This document shows positions 30,211 through 44,090 of a stretch of DNA of 64,000 nucleotides, piece by piece (position 1 is the stretch's first letter; each line of letters begins with the position of its first letter). Below the pieces are notes generated by a model, which had not been told where the DNA came from, did not search any database, and was given only the letters and a program-made list of their open reading frames with translations. Source of the DNA: an uncultured Clostridia bacterium (GTDB lineage: Bacteria > Bacillota > Clostridia > Christensenellales > Borkfalkiaceae); the NCBI GenBank assembly GCA_944368155.1, contig CALVWW010000002.1, positions 62,001 through 126,000 on the forward strand. Direction: 5' to 3'. Position numbers and translations under genes: made by a program.

Positions 30211-31419
30211 TCACCACTTGCGGCTATCGCCCGCCTTAAAATTATATACCGGGCGAATGCGCTTCAATATTTTTACCGTCGGGGCTATGTTGCCGACGAT
30301 ATCCTCCATACTCTTGTATGCCATGGGGCTCTCGTCGAGCGTATCTTCGCCCACAGATGTGGTATATATGCCGCTCATCTCGCGCCTGAACTGCTCGAGC
30401 GTGAGACTTTTACGCGCCTCGCCGCGGCTCAACAGCCTGCCTGCGCCGTGCGGAGCAGAAAAATTCCAGTCGGAATTGCCCAGTCCCTCGCAGATGAGCG
30501 AACCGTCGCGCATATTTATGGGGATGAGCAACCGTTCCCCCTTGCGCGCCGAAACCGCGCCCTTGCGCAAAATCATATGCTCGGTGTCGATATAGTTGTG
30601 TATTGTAGTGAAGCCGCCCGCAGGCGTAAGTTTGAGCGCGCCGACGATGTCCGCAGCCATTGCACGCCTGTTGACCGCGGCATATTCCTGCATTATTTTC
30701 ATGTCGTGAATATAATTTTTCATTTCGACGCCCTCAAGATAGGCCATGTCGCGTGAGATATCGTACCGCCTGCGCACAGCCTCAATCGCGGCCACTATCT
30801 CCCCCGTTCTGCCTTCCTCCTTCAGGCGGGCGGCGGCCCGCCTGATTTGTGCCTCGCGCTCAGCGTGCAAAGCGTTGCAGGCGGCGTTCTGATAATATTC
30901 CGCCACCTCCAGCCCGGCGCGGCGGCTGCCGGAATGTATAACAAGATACAGTCTGCCGTCATCGTCCGCGTCAATCTCTATAAAATGATTGCCGCCGCCG
31001 AGCGTTCCCACACTGCGCAATGCCAGCCCTACGTTTATATTATCGCGGCACAAAAGCTCGTCTATGCGCGTTAATTCGGCCATAGTATGGGGGCAATTGC
31101 GTGCATTCATTCCTGCGGGGATATTTGCGCGTATAAAATCGTCGAGGACGGCAAAGTCGATTTTCCGCTCATTAAGTTCGATTATTTCCATTCCGCAGCC
31201 GATATCCACGCCAACCATATTCGGCACGACGGCACTGTTCAGCGTCATGGCAGTGCCTATCGTGCAGCCGGCGCCCGCGTGCACGTCGGGCATGATGCAA
31301 ATTTTGCTGTCCGAAAGAGGCGCAAAATCGCACATAGCTTTAATCTGCGCCACGGCGCTTTCATCTACGGTGTCTGTAAAGATTACAGCCTCATTATAAA
31401 TTCCCTTTATTTTCTTCAT
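30211..31419 (-). CDS. rtcB: RtcB-family RNA ligase
   Basis: 402 residues from ATG 31419; no strong Shine-Dalgarno is seen, and an ATG at 31431 is possible. RtcB signatures: MPDVHAGAGCTIG (about 43-55), NMVGVDIGCGM (Mn-binding Cys), GTLGGGNHFIEI, HSGSRRAG and the guanylylation-site region SAPHGAGRLLSR (His that carries GMP). It joins RNA 3'-phosphate or 2',3'-cyclic phosphate ends to 5'-OH ends using GTP and Mn2+, in RNA repair. The 330-nt gap upstream has no gene; on the minus strand it holds a GTGCGG...CCGCAC dyad of unknown role. Confidence 0.93.
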   Translation of the reverse strand: MKKIKGIYNEAVIFTDTVDESAVAQIKAMCDFAPLSDSKICIMPDVHAGAGCTIGTAMTLNSAVVPNMVGVDIGCGMEIIELNERKIDFAVLDDFIRANIPAGMNARNCPHTMAELTRIDELLCRDNINVGLALRSVGTLGGGNHFIEIDADDDGRLYLVIHSGSRRAGLEVAEYYQNAACNALHAEREAQIRRAAARLKEEGRTGEIVAAIEAVRRRYDISRDMAYLEGVEMKNYIHDMKIMQEYAAVNRRAMAADIVGALKLTPAGGFTTIHNYIDTEHMILRKGAVSARKGERLLIPINMRDGSLICEGLGNSDWNFSAPHGAGRLLSRGEARKSLTLEQFRREMSGIYTTSVGEDTLDESPMAYKSMEDIVGNIAPTVKILKRIRPVYNFKAGDSRKW

Positions 31420-31749
31420 TGAATGCACCATATGTCGCAGGCAATTGCCTCGGCAGAATAAAAAATGTGTGTGCGGATATAACCCCGTGTCTTGCGGCAC
31501 TCAAACATCCCCGCACGCCGCGGCAAACCGCGGTATGTTTTCGGCGGCAAATTGTTAACTAGTTTTTACTCCCATTCCAACATTGAACTGTACAGAAAAA
31601 CATACGCCGGTAAAAACAATAACTTTGACGCTGAACGCAGACAATTACCTGAACACAACCTTCATGTTCAAAATAATTTCGGGATTTGCACCCTGCAAAA
31701 TTGCCGCACGGGAAAATCATACAAAAAAATGCGGAACAGCGTGCGCCGG

Positions 31750-32232
31750 CTATACCTCGATAAAGGTATTGAGATTGGCCCTGTCGATTGCCAGCTGAAG
31801 GCCGTAAATTTTGGCGCGCAGCTCTTCGCGGTCAGATATTGCCACGCCCGGGTCATAGTTGCACACGGTGTATTCGAGCACGCCGTTTGCCGTTATCCTG
31901 CGGGTTAGCTTTTCATACATCGCAAGCCCTTCGAGGCGGGCGCTTTCGCCGTTGAGCTGAGCGAGATATATGAGCGCCTCGCCTATTGTAAGCCCGTCAT
32001 CGAGCTTGACCGTGCAGTTTGCAAGCGATATTCCGCACCTTATTGCGCGCACCTCCGCGTCGATACGCGCAATCTTTTCGCGCGTCTTTGTATAGTCATA
32101 GTCCACGGGCACGGGCTTTTCGCCCTCCCTGTAACTCGTGCGCATGCGGCTCTGTTCACTGAGAATGAGCGTCTCCTTGCGCTCGTTGAGCTCCTTTACC
32201 CTCTTCATGGCTTCGCTTAAACAAATCTTCAT
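31750..32232 (-). CDS. DIP1984/DUF6847-like coiled-coil protein
   Basis: 160 residues from ATG 32232, with GGAGG about 7 nt upstream. The N-terminal helix SEAMKRVKELNERKETLILS, the centre LANCTVKLDDGLTIGEALIY and the terminal AKIYGLQLAIDRANLNTFIEV follow the pattern of the DIP1984 family (two long helices around an N-x-T-x-x-DG-x-T-x-x-EAL core). Function is unknown; no membrane segments or signal peptide. It is divergent from the WYL regulator gene, with about 220 nt between. Confidence 0.55.
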   Translation of the reverse strand: MKICLSEAMKRVKELNERKETLILSEQSRMRTSYREGEKPVPVDYDYTKTREKIARIDAEVRAIRCGISLANCTVKLDDGLTIGEALIYLAQLNGESARLEGLAMYEKLTRRITANGVLEYTVCNYDPGVAISDREELRAKIYGLQLAIDRANLNTFIEV

Positions 32233-32416
32233 AATTATTCCTCCATTGCTTTGCAACTATTCAGATTTGAATTCCTGACTATATTGTATCACAGTCAAAT
32301 AGTAACTGTAAATGCGCAATTTTGTAAATTTTTCCGACCCCTTATGAATACACATATAAAATGGATATATACGTTATATAACTGAATAATATAACAGATA
32401 TTTTTAAATTCAGGTA

Positions 32417-32445
32417 TTGAAAACGACCCCTTTTTATGGTATAAT
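32417..32445 (+). promoter_or_regulatory. Promoter abutting the WYL gene (leaderless arrangement)
   Basis: TTGAAA (32417-32422), 17-nt spacer, TATAAT (32440-32445). ATG 32452 lies 6 nt downstream, where transcription would begin, and there is no Shine-Dalgarno. Confidence 0.8.
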
Positions 32446-32451
32446 TGAAGT

Positions 32452-33423
32452 ATGGATAAAATAAAAATCTATCTTCCTAAAAAGGTTGCGGAGATTATTG
32501 ACAAAGACGCCGAAGCATTTGAGTTTTTTAAAAAGGACGGCATGACGTTCAACAAGAACGCACTGCTCACCAACCTCATACTCAATTACGGCGAGACTTA
32601 CTCGCGTGAAAGGCAAAGATTTACGGGCATCGCGCTCTCCGCGCTGAAGGGCAGCAACGTCCGCCAAGACGCTATTGATGAACTATGCGAAAGGCTGGCC
32701 GAGGCCGCATATTTACGCGGAGACGGCGGAAAATTCGGAGCGACGGTATCGCTTAAGCCCACAAAGCAATCGGAAAGCGCCATAGAATACATAGAAAACT
32801 ACCTGCTTGCCGGCAGAAGTCTTTCGGAATATTTTCGTGCGATGATATCGTCATACGCCGCCCTGCCGCAGGACAGGCGCGAGGCGATAATATTCAAGCC
32901 GCAGTTTGATGCGATAAGCCGCGCGATTGCGCAAGGAAAACGGATATTTATCACCACCGCGGGCGGCAGAGGCAGGGGGTTTGAGCTGGCGCCCTATGCG
33001 GTTTCAAGCTCTAAAGAGGAGTTGCACTTGTATGTAATAGGCATGCGCGGCGCGGCCACCACCGTGAGGCTTTCGCGCATTACGGACGTAAGAGTGCTCG
33101 AGAGCAATGCACAGTTCACTCAAAAGCAGATTGAAACTGCGGAAAAGATGATAAAATACGGCCCGCAATTTTTTTACGGAGCAGAAGAGAGAGAAGTCTG
33201 CGTGCGGCTCACCGAACGCGGAATGGAAAAGTTTAAAAAAATATATGTACACCGCCCCATTCCCGACAGGCGAGAGGGGAACACAATGTGGTTCAACTGC
33301 TCGCACATACAGCTCGAGCAATATTTTCTGCGCTTCGGTGCCGACGCCGAGATTCTGTACCCGGAAAGCATGCGGAAGGAAATGTATGCCTTTCACTCCG
33401 CCGCCGCTAAAATTTATGAATAA
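32452..33423 (+). CDS. WYL-domain transcriptional regulator
   Basis: 323 residues. The N-terminal 130 residues hold two segments resembling ribbon-helix-helix or short DNA-binding units (MDKIKIYLPKKVAEIID and later GATVSLKPTKQSESAIEYIENYL, each a strand followed by helices). Residues about 145-320 form a WYL-type ligand/nucleic-acid-sensing domain: IFKPQFDAISRAIAQGKRIF, FELAPYAVSSSKEELHLYVIG, then TVRLSRITDVRVL. WYL proteins sense nucleic acids or nucleotides and regulate stress or defence genes. Target unknown. The mRNA appears leaderless. Confidence 0.8.
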   Translation: MDKIKIYLPKKVAEIIDKDAEAFEFFKKDGMTFNKNALLTNLILNYGETYSRERQRFTGIALSALKGSNVRQDAIDELCERLAEAAYLRGDGGKFGATVSLKPTKQSESAIEYIENYLLAGRSLSEYFRAMISSYAALPQDRREAIIFKPQFDAISRAIAQGKRIFITTAGGRGRGFELAPYAVSSSKEELHLYVIGMRGAATTVRLSRITDVRVLESNAQFTQKQIETAEKMIKYGPQFFYGAEEREVCVRLTERGMEKFKKIYVHRPIPDRREGNTMWFNCSHIQLEQYFLRFGADAEILYPESMRKEMYAFHSAAAKIYE

Positions 33424-33465
33424 AAAATTGCCGCGGCGCTGAAATTTCAGCGCCGCGGCAATTTT
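33424..33465. terminator. 42-bp perfect palindrome terminator
   Basis: Two 21-nt arms (AAAATTGCCGCGGCGCTGAA then A / T and the complement) form an uninterrupted palindrome directly after the WYL stop codon, with terminal A/T runs; it is probably bidirectional. Confidence 0.9.
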
Positions 33466-33518
33466 AATACAAAGTACTTATGACATATGTGCGAAGCAAT
33501 TTAAAATTGGGAATAAAA

Positions 33519-33863
33519 TCAACCGGCTTCACCCGTGAGCGAAGCAACGAGAATATCACAGCACCTGATAAGAATCTGAATGCACTCGGTCAGCGTCACT
33601 TTATCCTCGGAGGTAAGTTTACCCGTCTTAGCGGCGTCGTTTGCAATCAACGCGGCATAATTGAATGACGAATACAGATTCTTCAGATATTCTTCCTGCT
33701 TTGCAAAGGAGCTGTTTGCCGTCAGATGAAAGTTATAAATGTCCTGCAGCTTTGGCGAAGCCTCCTTAAGCTTGGAGAGCTTGCCGCTGTCGGCCACATC
33801 CACCATTACGGCCCTGAATTTTTTAATCAGGTCTGCCATTCTTAAATCTTCAAAACTGGGCAT
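33519..33863 (-). CDS. Small helical protein of unknown function
   Basis: 114 residues from ATG 33863, which has AAGGAA upstream; the longer frame to 33950 is unlikely. Mostly helical: a first helix (EDLRMADLIKKFRAVMVDVA), a middle with SSFAKQEEYLKNLYSSFNYA and a last hydrophobic helix CIQILIRCCDILVASL with two adjacent Cys. No family recognised. It lies between the WYL gene and the end of rpoC and has its own RBS. Length, codon use and RBS support a real gene. Confidence 0.65.
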   Translation of the reverse strand: MPSFEDLRMADLIKKFRAVMVDVADSGKLSKLKEASPKLQDIYNFHLTANSSFAKQEEYLKNLYSSFNYAALIANDAAKTGKLTSEDKVTLTECIQILIRCCDILVASLTGEAG

Positions 33864-34000
33864 ATGAATTGATTCCTTATTATGCGGTAAATGCGGTAAA
33901 TAGTGACTTAATAGTTGCAAACTGTGAATATCTCCGCCATGCTCATGCATGCCGCATCACTTTGGCAAGGAATGCAGCGCGTGCGGAATACAGCTTAGAA

Positions 34001-34027
34001 AATAAGGGGCGGGTATATCCCGCCCTT
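34001..34027 (-). terminator. rpoBC operon terminator
   Basis: GGGCGGG (34007-34013) / CCCGCCC (34019-34025), loop TATAT; on the minus strand it is followed by TTATTTT. Confidence 0.8.
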
Positions 34028-34033
34028 TATAAC

Positions 34034-37720
<3,687 letters not shown>

Positions 37721-37741
37721 AGTCTGTATGCTACCTCCCTT

Positions 37742-40700
37742 TTATTCCTCGTCTTTGTCGTCGTCATCGTTCTCATCGAAGAGGGAGAACTTATCGCCGA
37801 GGTCGTCTTCATCGTCGTCGAAGTCGTCATCGTCGCCGCCGAAGAGTTCCTTGCCTGCAAAGTCGTCCTCGTCGTCCGTTTCGAAAATGGAACCGAGGTC
37901 GATATCCTCTTCATCGTCGTCGCCTCCCGCGATGTCGTACTCCTCGACCGCCTCCTGCCTGTCGCGCTCTTCCGCGTCGCGTGCGGCAGCCGAAGGTATG
38001 GCCTCGTCGTCCTCGTCGAGCTCGCGGATGATGAGCTCGTCGTTGTTCTCCGTGAGCACTTTAACGTCGAGCGCGAGCGACTGCAGCTCCTTTAAGAGCA
38101 CTTTGAACGCTTCGGGAATGCCGGGTTCGGAGATATTGTTGCCCTTTACGATAGATTCGTAAGTTTTTACGCGGCCTACGATATCGTCGGACTTTACGGT
38201 GAGGATTTCCTGAAGGATATGCGCCGCGCCGTAAGCTTCGAGCGCCCACACTTCCATTTCGCCGAAACGCTGGCCGCCGAACTGCGCCTTGCCGCCGAGA
38301 GGCTGCTGGGTAACCAGACTGTAGGGGCCTATCGAACGTGCGTGAATCTTGTCGTCTACAAGGTGAATGAGCTTTATCATGTACTGCACGCCGACAGTTA
38401 CCCTGTTTTCGAAGGGCTCGCCGGTGCGGCCGTCGTACACCTGAATTTTACCGTCGACCTTGCCTTCGGGGTTGACGATATTGTTCTCTAAGAACAGCTG
38501 TTTTATATCCTGCTCGGTAGCGCCGTCGAATACGGGGGTGGCAATCTTCCAGCCGAGCTGTTTGCACACGAGGCCTAAGTGCACTTCGAGCACCTGGCCG
38601 ATGTTCATTCGGGAAGGCACGCCGAGGGGGTTTAAAACTATCTGCAAGGGAGTGCCGTCTGCAAGGAAGGGCATGTCGGCCTGAGGAAGCACGCGGGAAA
38701 TAACGCCCTTGTTGCCGTGACGGCCTGCCATCTTGTCGCCCACCTGAATCTTGCGTTTCTGCGCGATATATACGCGCACGAGCTTGTTTACGCCGGGGGC
38801 AAGTTCATCCTTGTTTTCGCGGGTGAACACCTTTACGTCTACGACTATGCCGCCCTCGCCGTGGGGAACTTTGAGGGAGGTATCCCTGACTTCCCTCGCC
38901 TTTTCGCCGAAGATTGCGCGCAGAAGGCGCTCTTCGGGCGTGAGTTCGGTTTCGCCCTTGGGGGTAACTTTACCGACGAGTATGTCGCCCGTCTGCACCT
39001 CGGCGCCCACGCGTATGATGCCGTTTTCGTCGAGGTCTTTGAGCGCGTCGTCTGAAACGTTGGGTATGTCGCGCGTGATTTCTTCTTCACCGAGCTTGGT
39101 GTCGCGCGCTTCCGTCTCGTGTTCCTCGATATGGATAGAGGTGAAAACGTCGTCCTGAACTATCTTTTCGGAGATGAGAATGGCGTCCTCGTAGTTGTAG
39201 CCCTCCCACTCCATGTAGCCTATGAGAATATTTTTGCCGAGCGCGAGTTCGCCGTTGTTGGTTGCGGGGCCGTCGGCAATTATCTCGCCGGCCTCCACCC
39301 TGTCGCCCGTGTTGATTATGGGGCGCTGGTTGAGGCAGGTGCCCTGGTTGGAGCGCTCGAATTTCTTTAATTTGTATTCGTCGATAAAGCCGCTGTCCGT
39401 CTTTATCTTTATGCAGTCGGATGAAACGCCCACGGCAACGCCGGCGTTCTTTGCGGTAACGAGCACACCCGAATCGCGGGCAATCGCACCCTCGATGCCG
39501 GTCGCAACTATCGCAGACTCAGTCTTCATGAGAGGCACTGCCTGGCGCTGCATGTTGGAGCCCATGAGCGCACGGTTGGTATCGTCGTTCTCAAGGAAAG
39601 GTATGAGCGCGGTCGCAACGGAGACGAGCTGCTTGGGAGAGACGTCCATATAGTCCATTCTCTCGGGGGGATACTGCGTGATGAGGTCCTGATGGCGGCA
39701 GCCCACGTGGCTGTTTACAAAGTGATTGTTCTCGTCGAGAGGTTCGTTTGCCTGCGCAACGATGTACTTGTCCTCCTCGTCCGCCGTGAGGTAGTCAACG
39801 TGGTCGGTTACGGTGGGTACGCCGTTCTCGTCCTTTATTACCTTGCGGTAAGGGCTCATGATGAAGCCGTATTCATTTACCTTTGCAAATGTGGCAAGCG
39901 AGGAGATAAGGCCTATGTTCTGGCCTTCAGGCGTCTCTATGGGGCACATTCTGCCGTAGTGCGAGTGGTGAACGTCGCGCACTTCGAAAGTTGCCCTGTC
40001 GCGGTTGAGGCCGCCGGGGCCGAGCGCCGAGAGCTTGCGTTTATGCGTAAGCTCGGCTGCGGGGTTGGTCTGGTCCATGAACTGCGAGAGCTGCGAAGAG
40101 CCGAAGAATTCACGTATCACCGCCGAAACGGGGCGCACGTTCACAAGGCCGGAAGGAGTTACTTCCATTGCGTCCTGAGTAGCCATGCGCTCTTTTATGA
40201 GTTTTTCAAGCCTGGCAATGCCTATGCGCAGCTGATTCTGCAGCAGCTCGCCAACAGAGCGTACGCGGCGGTTGCCGAGATGGTCGATGTTGTCTATTGT
40301 GCCAATGCCGTACTGAAGGTCTATATTGGTGGAAATAGACGCCACGATATCGTCCACCGTTATATGCTTGTGGTCAAGCTTTTCAACGATGGGTTTGATA
40401 GTCTTTTTCTCGTCGGCGTCAAGCTCGGTCTTATCCGATTCGAGGAGGGCGGCAAACAGCTTGCACGCAGCGACGAACTTGACGCGCGTATCCCTGCGCT
40501 TTTCCCTGTTCTTCTTCTCTTCGGGCTTTTCGTCCTCAGATTCGGGCACTTCCTGAACGTAGTAAATTGCGTTTATCTGGTCGATATATTTTTCAGCCAC
40601 CTGTTCAACCGTCTGAGTGCGGCACTCTTCGGCGAGCTTTTTCATGAACAGGAAGTTGGGATAGTATATGGCGGGCAGCAGGCCGAACATCTTGGGGGTC

Positions 40701-41767
40701 TTATCCGATACCGCGCTGAAGTTTACCGTGTTGTTGGCAATTATCTTGTGCCTGATTTCGCCGAGTTCGGGGTCGGAAACGAGCACATATGCAACGTTTA
40801 CGCCTGCGTCCTGAATGGCAACAGCCTGCTCCTCGGTCACAACGTCGCCGGCCTTTGCCATAATCTCGCCCGTTTCGGGATTGAAGATGTCGTCGGCGAG
40901 TTTGCAGCCGGGAAGGCGGTAAGCAAGGTTGAGCTTTTTGTTGAACTTATACCTGCCCACCTTTACCACGTCGTACCTTCTCGGGTCGAAGAAGAGATTG
41001 TTGAGGTGCTGGCGCACAGAGGCCTCGGTGGGAATTTCGCCGGGACGGAGCCTTCTGTAAAGCTCTATAAGGCCGTCCGATTCCGACTTGGTAGTATCCC
41101 TCTCAATCGTTGCCTTTATCATCTTGTCGTCGGCAAACAGGTCGAGAATAGACCTGTCGGAGCCGAAGCCCAGGGCACGCAGAAGCACGGTAGCGCAGAT
41201 TTTGCGCTTCCTGTCTACATGCACCCACAGAACGCCCTGCGCGTCCTGTTCAAACTCCAGCCATGCGCCGCGGTTGGGAATTACCGTGGTACCGAACATC
41301 TCCTTGCCCGTCTTGTCGCGGGTGGAGGCGTTGTATACGCCGGGCGAACGCACGAGCTGCGAAACAATTACGCGCTCGGCGCCGTTGATTATAAACGAGC
41401 CGCTGTCGGTCATGAGAGGGAATTCGCCCATGAACACGGGCTGGTCGATGACCTCGTCCTTGACTTTGTTTACAAGTCTCACCGTAACGTGCAGGGGAAG
41501 GGCGTAAGTCGCGTCGCGGTTCCTGCATTCCTTTTCGTCGTACTTGGGCTTTTCGTCGAACCAGTGGTTGAGGAAATAGAGCTCATAGTGGTCGGAATAG
41601 TCGGTGATTGGCGAGAAATCTTCAAAGACCTCGGCTATACCCTCGTTGATAAAGGAAGCATAGCTGGCCTTTTGGATTTCAACGAGGTCGGGGATATCGA
41701 TGACTTCGTTGATTTTGCCGAATTTTCTTCTTTCCGTTTTGCCGTACTTGTGAACAGGTAAATTCAT
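37742..41767 (-). CDS. rpoB: DNA-directed RNA polymerase subunit beta with acidic tail
   Basis: 1341 residues. Canonical features: the rifampicin-pocket region ([36 protein letters not shown]), [17 protein letters not shown], and near the end [20 protein letters not shown]. The body ends around residue 1245. A further roughly 95-residue tail is extremely acidic (runs of Asp/Glu such as [15 protein letters not shown]), longer than in most Bacillota. AAGGAG precedes ATG 41767. Unusually, rplJ-rplL are not directly upstream; about 900 nt of non-coding DNA separates rpoB from the divergent rqcP gene. Confidence 0.98.
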   Translation of the reverse strand: MNLPVHKYGKTERRKFGKINEVIDIPDLVEIQKASYASFINEGIAEVFEDFSPITDYSDHYELYFLNHWFDEKPKYDEKECRNRDATYALPLHVTVRLVNKVKDEVIDQPVFMGEFPLMTDSGSFIINGAERVIVSQLVRSPGVYNASTRDKTGKEMFGTTVIPNRGAWLEFEQDAQGVLWVHVDRKRKICATVLLRALGFGSDRSILDLFADDKMIKATIERDTTKSESDGLIELYRRLRPGEIPTEASVRQHLNNLFFDPRRYDVVKVGRYKFNKKLNLAYRLPGCKLADDIFNPETGEIMAKAGDVVTEEQAVAIQDAGVNVAYVLVSDPELGEIRHKIIANNTVNFSAVSDKTPKMFGLLPAIYYPNFLFMKKLAEECRTQTVEQVAEKYIDQINAIYYVQEVPESEDEKPEEKKNREKRRDTRVKFVAACKLFAALLESDKTELDADEKKTIKPIVEKLDHKHITVDDIVASISTNIDLQYGIGTIDNIDHLGNRRVRSVGELLQNQLRIGIARLEKLIKERMATQDAMEVTPSGLVNVRPVSAVIREFFGSSQLSQFMDQTNPAAELTHKRKLSALGPGGLNRDRATFEVRDVHHSHYGRMCPIETPEGQNIGLISSLATFAKVNEYGFIMSPYRKVIKDENGVPTVTDHVDYLTADEEDKYIVAQANEPLDENNHFVNSHVGCRHQDLITQYPPERMDYMDVSPKQLVSVATALIPFLENDDTNRALMGSNMQRQAVPLMKTESAIVATGIEGAIARDSGVLVTAKNAGVAVGVSSDCIKIKTDSGFIDEYKLKKFERSNQGTCLNQRPIINTGDRVEAGEIIADGPATNNGELALGKNILIGYMEWEGYNYEDAILISEKIVQDDVFTSIHIEEHETEARDTKLGEEEITRDIPNVSDDALKDLDENGIIRVGAEVQTGDILVGKVTPKGETELTPEERLLRAIFGEKAREVRDTSLKVPHGEGGIVVDVKVFTRENKDELAPGVNKLVRVYIAQKRKIQVGDKMAGRHGNKGVISRVLPQADMPFLADGTPLQIVLNPLGVPSRMNIGQVLEVHLGLVCKQLGWKIATPVFDGATEQDIKQLFLENNIVNPEGKVDGKIQVYDGRTGEPFENRVTVGVQYMIKLIHLVDDKIHARSIGPYSLVTQQPLGGKAQFGGQRFGEMEVWALEAYGAAHILQEILTVKSDDIVGRVKTYESIVKGNNISEPGIPEAFKVLLKELQSLALDVKVLTENNDELIIRELDEDDEAIPSAAARDAEERDRQEAVEEYDIAGGDDDEEDIDLGSIFETDDEDDFAGKELFGGDDDDFDDDEDDLGDKFSLFDENDDDDKDEE

Positions 41768-41887
41768 TGAAAGATAAATACTCCTTTTGGCTCACGCCTT
41801 TTTTTCGTCTATCACAAAGCGATTATCCGTATATATCTTTTCACCGGAAAAAATCGGAGGATTTGGGTTCACAAATTTTTCGCACTG

Positions 41888-42068
41888 GTGACGCACGAAA
41901 AATTTCGTGAGTTTTGGGGAACCAGCGTCTCGCGCGGCGTGCGGTATAGTACTACCGCCGCGCTCGGTCGCCGCAAACGCCTTACATTTGCGTTTGCTCA
42001 TCTCCCAACGCGCAAACAGCGCATATGTGCTGTTTGCAGAAATGCTTTGCTCGTCCCCCGCCCCGATA
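41888..42068 (-). other. Hairpin-rich non-coding leader upstream of rpoB
   Basis: Several dyads are stacked: ACGAAAAATTTCGT, GCGCGGC...GCCGCGC around a GGTA/TACC inner stem (about 41934-41965), and GCAAACAGC/GCTGTTTGC (about 42013-42037). It may be a structured 5' leader of rpoBC or another repeat element. No ribosomal-protein gene or ORF of quality is present in 41768-42674. Confidence 0.45.
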
Positions 42069-42165
42069 TTAGGGGCTCTCATTTTATATAATCGGGGCAA
42101 TTCCCCCTTTGGCGAGCCTGCTGACCGCAGCAAATGGGGGCTTTCTGCGCAGGGAAACCCTGCTT
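42069..42165 (-). repeat. Dispersed intergenic repeat, family A, copy 2
   Basis: On the minus strand AAGCAGGGTTTCCCTGCG (42165-42148), the TTTGCTGCGG...AGCAGGCTC block (42134-42114) and ATTATAT...GAGAGCCCCTAA (42092-42069) match 1754-1847 in order and approximate spacing. The copy lies in the rpoB upstream region. Confidence 0.6.
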
Positions 42166-42191
42166 GAAACGTGATCTGTTTAGAATATAAT
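42164..42191 (+). promoter_or_regulatory. Possible promoter toward rqcP
   Basis: TTGAAA (42164-42169), 16-nt spacer, TATAAT (42186-42191). The next gene on this strand starts at 42675, so the leader would be long, or this drives an unannotated RNA. Confidence 0.4.
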
Positions 42192-42674
42192 GGCAGCATA
42201 GCCGCCTTGCGCCATTATTTATTTTAGAAATTATTCCGCATTTCAGCCTCCCCTCCGAGGGGAGGAATTAAAGGAAGGGTTCATGCCTCCCCTCAAGGAC
42301 GGACTGTGCGTACCTTATAAAAGGGACGTAAGGTGCTTGAAACTGCGGCGGGACAAAAAATTTTTGCAAAAAAGCAAATATTTTGCGCCCGCACTTTACA
42401 AATGCGGCTTTTTGGTATATAATTGCCTTATCACACTAAAAAAACCTGCGCAGATTATGCACAATTTTGTTGTTTTTTGCCGTCAAAAAATTGCAAAAAG
42501 GGACAATACCGCATTCTAATACATTCTATCATTATAAACAAGATAAAAAATTAAGTCAAGCAATTTTCGCGCCTTTTCCTCAAATTATAATAAATTTAAC
42601 TGTAATATGGTGAAAATTGCCGCGGACGGGACACGCCGCGGCTTCCCGGCACGAAAATTTTGCGAGGTGTTTAC

Positions 42675-42917
42675 ATGCGGATAGACAAATTTTTAAAAGT
42701 TTCGAGAATTTTAAAGAGGCGCACCGTCGCCCAGGAAGCCTGCTCGGCCGGCAAAGTCGTGATAAACGGAAAAGAAGTCAAGCCCTCGCACGAGGTGAAG
42801 GCCGGAGACGTCGTGGAGATACTTTACTCCAGCGGCACGCTGAAATTCCGCGTGCTCGAAGTAAAAGAGGTAGTTAAAAAAGACGATGCGGGCAACCTGT
42901 ATGAAGTTATAAGCTGA
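42675..42917 (+). CDS. rqcP: RqcP (YabO) S4-domain RNA-binding protein
   Basis: 80 residues, full length. Starts with the S4 signature MRIDKFLKVSRILKRRTVAQ, continues with ACSAGKVVINGKEVKPSHEV and ends in a short acidic beta-strand. RqcP binds 23S rRNA/tRNA on stalled 50S subunits and works with RqcH to add alanine tails to stuck nascent chains (ribosome quality control). ATG 42675 is chosen for GAGG 6-7 nt upstream. The ispDF gene follows 23 nt downstream. Confidence 0.9.
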   Translation: MRIDKFLKVSRILKRRTVAQEACSAGKVVINGKEVKPSHEVKAGDVVEILYSSGTLKFRVLEVKEVVKKDDAGNLYEVIS

Positions 42918-42940
42918 ATTTTTTTACCAGAGGTTTTTTT

Positions 42941-44080
42941 ATGAAGATAAGCGCGATAATTTGTGCGGCAGGCACGGGCGAACGGGCCGGATTCGGCAGG
43001 AACAAGCTTCTTGTCACACTGTACGGCGCCCCCGCGCTGTACCATACATTGAGGGCCTTCGACATATCTGAGATAGACGAAGTAGTAGTTACCTCCTCGG
43101 CCGCCGACTATAAAGAAATTAAGACGCTGTGCACCCCCTTCGGGTTTGACACAATTCTCGGCGGCAAAACGAGGTTTGCCGGAGTCAAGAAAGCGCTGGA
43201 TAAAATTTCGGGCGATATCGTGATAATCCACGACGGCGCGCGCCCCTTTGTTACAAAGAAAATTATACGCGACTGCATTGAAACAGTCAAAACGTACGGC
43301 AGCGCCGTTTGCGCGACGCCCGTGACCGACACGATGGCTTCGGTATATTACGGCGTTATTACCGACGTGCCCAAGCGCGAAACGGTGTACGCCGTTCAAA
43401 CCCCGCAGGGCTTTATTGCGGCGGATATAAAAAAAGCATACGAAATAGCGGCTGACGACGGCATCCCATATACCGACGACAGCTCGGTTTACGCCAACTA
43501 TATAGGCCTGCCGCACATCTTCGAAGGCGACAGACACAACACAAAACTTACCTACCGCGAGGACTTTACCCGCGACGTTCCGATGATTTCGCCTGCAGAG
43601 GGGTGCCGCCTCGGCATAGGGGCCGACACGCACGCTTTCGGCGGGCTTGATAATTTTGTGACGCTTGCCGGCGTGAAAATCGAATGCGACTCCTCGCTCA
43701 TAGCACACAGCGACGGCGATGTCGTCCTTCATGCCGTTATGGACGCCATTCTCTCCGCCTGCGGACTTAAGGACATAGGCCACTACTTCCCCGATACCGA
43801 CAAAAAATATAAGGGCGCCGACAGCGCAAAACTGTTGCTTGAAGTGATTGATATGGCGAAGGCGGAAGGCTATGCCCCGGTCAACATCTCCGTTACCGTG
43901 CAGGCGGAGAAGCCGAGGCTTGCGCCGCATATCGATGACATGACGACCTCTCTTGCAAAGCTCTGCGCGCTCCCTGCCGACTGTGTGGCAATCGCCGCAG
44001 GCACGAGCGAACGGCTGGGCTTTGTGGGCGAGGGACTGGGAATTGTCGCGTATGCTTCGGTGCTCATGCGCAAAATTTAA
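42941..44080 (+). CDS. ispDF: IspDF bifunctional MEP-pathway enzyme
   Basis: 379 residues, a fusion. Residues 1-220 are IspD (cytidylyltransferase): nucleotide loop IICAAGTGERAGFGRNKL, HDGARPFV and AVQTPQGF. Residues 221-379 are IspF: GIGADTHAF (Asp and His zinc ligands), AHSDGDVVLHAVMDAI, GHYFPDTD and AGTSERLGFVGEG. It catalyses MEP to CDP-ME and CDP-MEP to MEcPP in isoprenoid precursor synthesis; IspE acts between and is not in the window. AGAGG precedes the start. It directly follows rqcP and is followed after 10 nt by a repeat element. Confidence 0.97.
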   Translation: MKISAIICAAGTGERAGFGRNKLLVTLYGAPALYHTLRAFDISEIDEVVVTSSAADYKEIKTLCTPFGFDTILGGKTRFAGVKKALDKISGDIVIIHDGARPFVTKKIIRDCIETVKTYGSAVCATPVTDTMASVYYGVITDVPKRETVYAVQTPQGFIAADIKKAYEIAADDGIPYTDDSSVYANYIGLPHIFEGDRHNTKLTYREDFTRDVPMISPAEGCRLGIGADTHAFGGLDNFVTLAGVKIECDSSLIAHSDGDVVLHAVMDAILSACGLKDIGHYFPDTDKKYKGADSAKLLLEVIDMAKAEGYAPVNISVTVQAEKPRLAPHIDDMTTSLAKLCALPADCVAIAAGTSERLGFVGEGLGIVAYASVLMRKI

Positions 44081-44090
44081 CAACGCCGCC

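Noticed and set aside
29857-30756. A 299-codon plus-strand frame spanning the DUF368 end, terminator and rtcB
   Set aside because: It crosses a perfect 21-bp terminator and overlaps two clear genes.
31420-31749. Riboswitch or Y-RNA-like structure upstream of rtcB
   Set aside because: A GTGCGG/CCGCAC dyad exists but matches no class I know; too weak to annotate as an RNA gene.
39692-41761. A 689-codon open frame antisense to rpoB
   Set aside because: It mirrors rpoB in a codon-phase that rarely meets stops in G+C-biased genes; no RBS, no recognisable domain, while the opposite strand is unquestionably rpoB.
42824-44083. A 419-codon open frame antisense to ispDF
   Set aside because: Shadow of the IspDF gene; composition is rich in His/Arg/Cys with no domain pattern.
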